Part shown: positions 32,995-37,545 of the stretch, piece after piece | Layout: every line of letters starts with the position of its first letter | How positions within the stretch are numbered: the first letter of the stretch is position 1 | NCBI GenBank assembly: GCA_003139095.1 | Contig: PLHW01000061.1 | Coordinates: 1 to 37,545, forward strand | Source: Acidobacteriaceae bacterium | GTDB lineage: Bacteria; Acidobacteriota; Terriglobia; Terriglobales; Acidobacteriaceae | DNA length: 37,545 bases | Direction of reading: 5' to 3' | Program-made: the position numbers and the translations under genes | The notes under the pieces: generated by a model | Databases searched by the model: none | What the model saw: only the letters and a program-made list of their open reading frames with translations | What the model was told of the DNA's origin: nothing

Positions 32995-33987
32995 CTACGG
33001 CATGCGAAAAGCCACGCCAGCCTGGTTATAGCCTACGCCGGAGCCGACGATGACGACTAATCCGCCCGAGTGCAGCTTGCCTTTGAGAATCGCATCGTGC
33101 AGCGCCATGGCGGTGCAGGCGGACCCGGTGTATCCGAATTCTTCCATGATCGTGTGCGTGCGCTCGAAGGGCTGACCGAGATCTTTCATCACGAGTTCAA
33201 TGGTCGACTTGCGAACCTGGGTGAAGATGAAGAGGTCGACGTCGGAGAGCGCGAATTGACCGTCTTTGGCGAGGCGGCGAACCAGCGCGGGCCAGCCCTG
33301 CTCGTTGATTTCGGGCGGATAGCGGTCGATGAAGCGGACGCTGGTGCGGCCGGCGCGCACCGCCTCCTCGGTGGCAGGTTCGGCGGTGCCTCCCGCGTAG
33401 ATTCCCCAGTTCCGATGGTAGGAGCCATCGGCCTGCATGGCGGAGACGATGAAGCCGGGCTTGGCGGCGGGTTCAAGCACGGCGGCGCCTGCTCCATCGC
33501 CGTAAAAAAAGATGGTGGGATCTTTTGGATTGGTGAGGCGGTGCATCATGTAGGCGCCGACGACCAGAACGGTTTTCAGGGCTGGATTGGCGGCGATAAG
33601 ACCGGCGGCGGCGGCGAGGCCGGTGGGGAAAGAAGCGCAGGCGCAGCCGACATCGAAAGAGCCGGCATTTTTTGCGCCGAGCTTGTGCTGGAGAACGACG
33701 CTGGTGGCGGGAGTGATAAAGTCGGGCGAATCCGTACCGAGGATGATGAGGTCGAGGTCTTCGGGCTTGCGGCCGGCGCGCTCCAGCGCCTGGCGGGCGG
33801 CTGGGAGAGCGACGTCCGAGGTGGCCCAGTTGTCGGGCACATACCAGCGTTTGCGGATTCCGGTGGCCGCTTCCAGCTTATCGATGGTGTCGGGGAGGTG
33901 GGCAAATTCCTGGCGGAGTTTGTCGTTCGAGATTTCGATTTCCGGGAGGTAGCTGCCGGTTGCGACGATGGTTGCGTAACGGGACAT
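32995..33987 (-). CDS. FabH-like ketosynthase III family protein with altered catalytic residues
   Basis: A 330-residue thiolase-fold protein with the start YATIVATGSYLPEIEISN and the nucleophile loop GCACASFPTG, where Cys117 is the expected active-site cysteine. The positions of the other two FabH catalytic residues read differently: HQAN of FabH aligns with FTQV (Thr256 in place of His) and GNTS with GYTG (Tyr286 in place of Asn). It may therefore transfer acyl groups without decarboxylative condensation, or use other residues. AAGGAA lies six bases before the ATG. It lies between a FabG-like reductase and an acyl-CoA ligase. Confidence 0.82.
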   Translation of the reverse strand: MSRYATIVATGSYLPEIEISNDKLRQEFAHLPDTIDKLEAATGIRKRWYVPDNWATSDVALPAARQALERAGRKPEDLDLIILGTDSPDFITPATSVVLQHKLGAKNAGSFDVGCACASFPTGLAAAAGLIAANPALKTVLVVGAYMMHRLTNPKDPTIFFYGDGAGAAVLEPAAKPGFIVSAMQADGSYHRNWGIYAGGTAEPATEEAVRAGRTSVRFIDRYPPEINEQGWPALVRRLAKDGQFALSDVDLFIFTQVRKSTIELVMKDLGQPFERTHTIMEEFGYTGSACTAMALHDAILKGKLHSGGLVVIVGSGVGYNQAGVAFRMP

Positions 33988-34062
33988 GATAAGTTCCTTC
34001 GCGTGGGCGCCGTTGATCCAGTGACGCTCCTATGAGTTCGAATAGTCCGCCCGCCGTCGAGC

Positions 34063-34800
34063 TTATAGCGTCAAGCCGCCATCGACGCTCAGGACGGCAC
34101 CGTTGATGAAGTCCGCCTCGTTGGACGCCAGAAATAAGTAAGCGTTCGCTACATCGCGCGGTTCGCCGAGTCGCCGCACGGGCGTTTTGTCGCGCATCGC
34201 CTGCAAAACCTTCTCCGGCATCTTCTTGACCATCTCCGTGGCAATGAACCCGGGCGCGACGGCGTTCACGGTCACGCCCTTGGGGCCAAGTTCGCGAGCC
34301 CAGGTTTTGGTCATACCGATGATGCCGGCTTTGGTCGCGGCGTAATTGGTCTGCCCGAAGTTTCCGAACAGGCCAACGATCGACGAGGTGTTGATGATTT
34401 TGCCGCGGCCACGTTCCACCATGTGCGGCGCGACTTGCCGCGTGCAATTGAAAACTCCCGTGAGGTTGACGCCGATGACCTGATTCCACTGCTCGAGCGT
34501 CATCTTCATTAAAGTGGCGTCGCGGGTAATGCCGGCGTTGTTGATGAGGATGTCGATGGCGCCGAAGTGTTCGAGCACGGAGGCAACCATGGCACCCACG
34601 GCATCGAAGTTCGAGACGTCGCAGGAAACGTAATGTGCTTCCGCGCCCTCGGCCGCGATAGCCTCGGTGACTTCATTTCCCTCTGGCGCGAGATCGCAGA
34701 CAGCAACGCGCGCGCCGTGAGCCGCGAAGACGAGTGCCGCTTCGCGGCCCAGCCCATTAAGACCGCCGGTAATCAGCGCGACTTTCTCTTTCAATCGCAT
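34063..34800 (-). CDS. 3-oxoacyl-ACP reductase-like short-chain dehydrogenase (FabG family)
   Basis: A 245-residue classical SDR. The cofactor motif TGGLNGLG is near residues 11-18, followed by NNAG and the catalytic Ser-Tyr-Lys set in NTSSIVG and NYAATKAG. The C-terminal part AYLFLASNEADFINGAVLSVDGGLTL is typical. It would reduce a 3-ketoacyl thioester with NADPH. The ATG at 34800 fits the family start; ATG 34815 is an alternative. It leads the operon with the ketosynthase and ligase. Confidence 0.88.
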   Translation of the reverse strand: MRLKEKVALITGGLNGLGREAALVFAAHGARVAVCDLAPEGNEVTEAIAAEGAEAHYVSCDVSNFDAVGAMVASVLEHFGAIDILINNAGITRDATLMKMTLEQWNQVIGVNLTGVFNCTRQVAPHMVERGRGKIINTSSIVGLFGNFGQTNYAATKAGIIGMTKTWARELGPKGVTVNAVAPGFIATEMVKKMPEKVLQAMRDKTPVRRLGEPRDVANAYLFLASNEADFINGAVLSVDGGLTL

Positions 34801-34909
34801 AAGACCCCATTTCATGGCATTCGCGCCTTCGGCGGCTAAGGCCGTAATGATTGAATGCTCTATCGGCGCGAAAGCGCTACTCCGCCCAATTGCACACTCC
34901 CGTCATCGC

Positions 34910-36890
34910 TCAAAAGCTGTATTTCAGAGCGAACTGAATAATGCGCGGCCCGGCACTGGTGGCCGTGATTTTTCCCAGAGTCTCAGGCACGAATGCGTTG
35001 CTGTTTGGCTGCGCGAAGTTCACGAGGTTAAAGATGTTGAAGAATTCGGCGCGGAATTCCACTTTCGATCTCTCCGAAACGGGGAAGAATTTGACCACGC
35101 TGAAATCGACATTTTTCTGGCCGGGGCCGCGCAGGAAGTTGCGGGGCGACGTGCCGAAGGGCAGAACATTATTCAAGTCGGAACACGCGCCGAACGCGGC
35201 GGCATTGAAATAGTCATTCAGGCGCGAGACCGTTGACCCCGAAGAGTTGACTACCGGCACTCCGGCGACAAGATCTGCGCGATTGTTCAAATCCGAGCCG
35301 TTGCCGCAGACAACAGTAAATGGCAGACCGGTTTGTAGGGAGACGATTCCGTTGGTCTCCCAATCGTTGGCCAGCGACTTCGCAAAACCCGCCGAACCCT
35401 TATACAGATTGGGCACGTCATACACGCCGCTGAAGACAAAACGATGTTTGCGGTCGAAATCCGAACTCCCAAACTGCGTGCGCAGGTCCTGCTGGTTGCC
35501 CGGAAGCGGAGCGAGTTCGCTCTCCGCGCCGACCTGGTTATCACCGGAGGCGTTGTCGATGGAATGCGACCAGGTATAAGAAGCGAGGAACTGGAGGCCG
35601 TGGCTAAAGCGCTTCGTCAGGCTGGTCTGCAAAGCGTTGTAGCTCGATTCGGCTTCGGTCTGGACCTGATCGAATCCGAAAAGAGCTTTGTTGTTGGAAA
35701 AGCCACCGGTCGGGAACGTTGCGTACGTGTAAGGAGCGGTGGACGGTTGTGTACCCTGATTGAAATTGTAGAGATTGATGAGATGGTTGCCGTGATTGCC
35801 GACATAACCAATATCCATGAGCCAGCTCTTCGCGAACGAATATTGCACGTCGAGGTTGTAATCGAATGTGTAGGGAATGCGCATGTTCGGGGCGGCAAAG
35901 AATCCGTTGATCGGGTTGTAACCAATCACCGCGCCATCAAACGTGAGCGGAATTGGAGAAGGCGCTTGCGAGGGCAAGGGGAAACTGACGCCCGCAAGAT
36001 TGGGGAACGGATTGGCGAAGAAATTCAGGCCCGGGAAGAACGTAAACGCGCCAGCCGCGACCGTGTCGTAAGGAAAGTTGAAAACCTGGAGATTGGCAAA
36101 ACGCGAGGAGAAGCGGTCGTGGTACATTCCGAAGCCGCCGCGGATGGACATATCGTTATTCCGATGCGGGCTCCATGCAAAGCCAATGCGCGGAGAGACG
36201 CCGAATTTGCTCGGATTCAGTTGACTTCCCGTGGAACCGAGGCCGAAGCCGTCCGGGCATGGAGCATAGGGCGGGATTAACGAACAGGGCTGAGTGTTCT
36301 TGGCGAAGGCGACAGGATCGAAGGACGAGAAGCGCCCGCGAATCTCGCTGTATCCGCCAAAGTGGTCCACGCGCAGGCCGGCATTCACGGTCAGACTGGG
36401 CGCGACGTGAATATCATCCTGCACGAAGAAACCGCCATCGCTGGCGCGGAAGCCGCGATCGGGAACGCCGGCGCCGAGCAGCGAAGTAGTGAAATTAAAC
36501 AGGCCGAGACCGGGATCGAAGATGCCGCCGCCCGCCAGGAAATCCTGAAAGTTGTCGAAGATGATTTCGCCGCGCGAGAAGGCGTGGAAGTAGAAGTCGA
36601 TATCGTAGCGCCGGAAGTCGCCTCCAAAGCGCAGGAAGTGACGGCCCGCTGTGAACGACACCGTATCTTGTCCCAGCCAGGTTTGGGTCACGGATTTCTC
36701 GTCGGCAAGCGGCGAAGAGCCGATCGTGAACAGCCCATCGACCGAAATCGTTGACATGCCGGGATACTGCGCCGCAAGTGGATTGGTGATGCCGAATTGC
36801 GAATTGGTAAAGGGCTCCTGTGGCGTGGAGATGCCGCGGATGCGGCTGAACCCGAAGCGGGCTTCGTTGACCAGATTGGGGGCTCGCGTG
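34910..36890 (-). pseudogene. Oar-type TonB-dependent receptor, N-terminal part missing
   Basis: About 660 residues of an outer-membrane beta-barrel, ending in the typical aromatic ALKYSF. Segments such as PNLVNEARFGFSRIRG, FFVQDDIHVAPSLTVNAGLRVDHF, PRIGFAWSPHRNNDMSIRGGFGMYHDRFS and VEFRAEFFNIFNLVNFAQPN fit the acidobacterial Oar-like family with about 1000-1200 residues. Carboxypeptidase-regulatory and plug domains and the signal peptide are absent. The similarity stops at about 36885, where an unrelated gene fragment begins on the other strand. No start codon or ribosome binding site at the break gives a credible gene, so I call it a remnant. Confidence 0.8.
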
Positions 36891-37457
36891 CTCGACCTGC
36901 AAGTTTTGGCGGTCGATGCGGTCACCTGCTGCGGTTTCAAGTGGTTGTGCGGACCCTATGCAACAGGCTTCACTTGGCTAAGTCCAGCACTGCGGGAGTC
37001 ATTAACGCCTCAGCACGCTTACTGGCTCGCGATGCAAGCGGGAAAGCCTCTCAGCAGGATGCGGGACTACTCGCTGCGCACTGATCTCGGCGCACGCGCG
37101 TGGGACATATTCTGCACCGCAAACTTCTTCAACTTCATGCCCTGGACAGCAGCAATCGAATACCTTCTGCAGGCTAAACCTCAAAGTGTCACCCGTTACG
37201 ATCAGCACTTAGTCACTCAATTCCTCCAGAATCTGGATGAAGACCGCTTCGAGCTGATCAGCCCTCGTGGGGAACCAGAGCGATCCACTTTAATAGTAAT
37301 GCGCCCGCGAAAGCCCCAAAAGGCTGGAATATGGCAGGAACGCCTTTCCATCGCTGGATTTGACGTGGCAGTGCGCGAGGGTAATCTCCGTATTAGCCCC
37401 CACCTTCACAACAGCCCGGAAGACATTTCGGGCCTGATGAGAGTGCTCTCATCGTAG
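36891..37457 (+). pseudogene. Class V aminotransferase, C-terminal half only
   Basis: About 188 residues of a PLP-dependent class V aminotransferase (isopenicillin N epimerase / cysteine desulfurase-like). The PLP lysine region VDAVTCCGFKWLCGPYATGFTWL is present, as is the end REGNLRISPHLHNSPEDISGLMRVL, a full C-terminus. The roughly 190 N-terminal residues are missing: upstream sequence in this frame is the antisense of the receptor remnant. It therefore cannot be a functional enzyme from this locus. The 88 bases after it hold nothing I recognise. Confidence 0.78.
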
Positions 37458-37545
37458 GCGGCTAACGCGCGAAGAAGCGCCATCGTCTGGAGGCAATTAA
37501 CGACATTTCTGGGGATTGTGCCTGGATGACGCTAGTGCTTTTTCG

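Noticed and set aside
34816-34909. Terminator or promoter between the receptor remnant and the FabG-like gene
   Set aside because: Only weak four-base stems (for example GCGC-GAAA-GCGC) and no clear -35/-10 pair; nothing strong enough to list.

Overview
The window reads as a chromosomal segment of an uncultured Acidobacteriota member (inference). The evidence is a fairly GC-rich sequence, an Oar-type TonB-dependent receptor barrel of the kind abundant in that phylum, and a dsr locus carrying both dsrD and dsrL, a combination known from peatland acidobacterial genomes. No rRNA, tRNA, CRISPR array or complete insertion sequence was seen.

Left edge (1-1920): the first codons of a cysteine synthase gene on the minus strand, an AT-rich intergenic region with a perfect CRP/FNR-type palindrome, and a SufS-like cysteine desulfurase on the plus strand. 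Positions 1923-16033 hold one compact minus-strand dissimilatory sulfite reductase operon. In transcription order it is dsrA-dsrB-dsrL-dsrC-dsrT-dsrM-dsrK-dsrJ-dsrO-dsrP, a UPF0324 (YeiH-like) anion transporter, a 50-residue membrane protein, cobA (SUMT), dsrD and dsrN. A divergent precorrin-2 dehydrogenase/ferrochelatase gene starts at 16236, so the siroheme branch is encoded on both sides of one perfect TGTGA-N6-TCACA operator. DsrAB would reduce (or form) sulfite, DsrC would carry the sulfur as a trisulfide, DsrMKJOP would link it to the quinone pool, and DsrL would link it to NAD(P)H. No sat, aprAB or qmo gene lies in the window, so the activated-sulfate part of the pathway is not shown here.

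Positions 17102-31168 hold a large gas vesicle locus in two plus-strand operons. The first encodes an SRPBCC protein, an unknown protein, an NtrC-type sigma-54 activator, GvpH (Hsp20), a CDC48-like double AAA ATPase and two GvpF/L proteins. The second starts from a well-formed sigma-54 (-24/-12) promoter and encodes GvpA, two related small helical proteins in the gvpC position, GvpN, a small GvpV-position protein, GvpF/L, GvpG, a tandem ArsA/Get3-like ATPase, a second GvpA/J, GvpK and a third GvpA-family protein. The regulator of the first operon is the obvious candidate activator of the second.

Positions 31261-34800 hold a minus-strand lipid-type operon (FabG-like reductase, atypical FabH-like ketosynthase, acyl-CoA ligase). 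The right end (34910-37457) is a rearrangement scar: a TonB-dependent receptor without its N-terminal part abuts, head to head at about 36885-36891, a class V aminotransferase that also lacks its N-terminal half.

The notable whole is a sulfite-respiration island directly next to a full buoyancy-organelle island, each with a recognisable regulatory signal.
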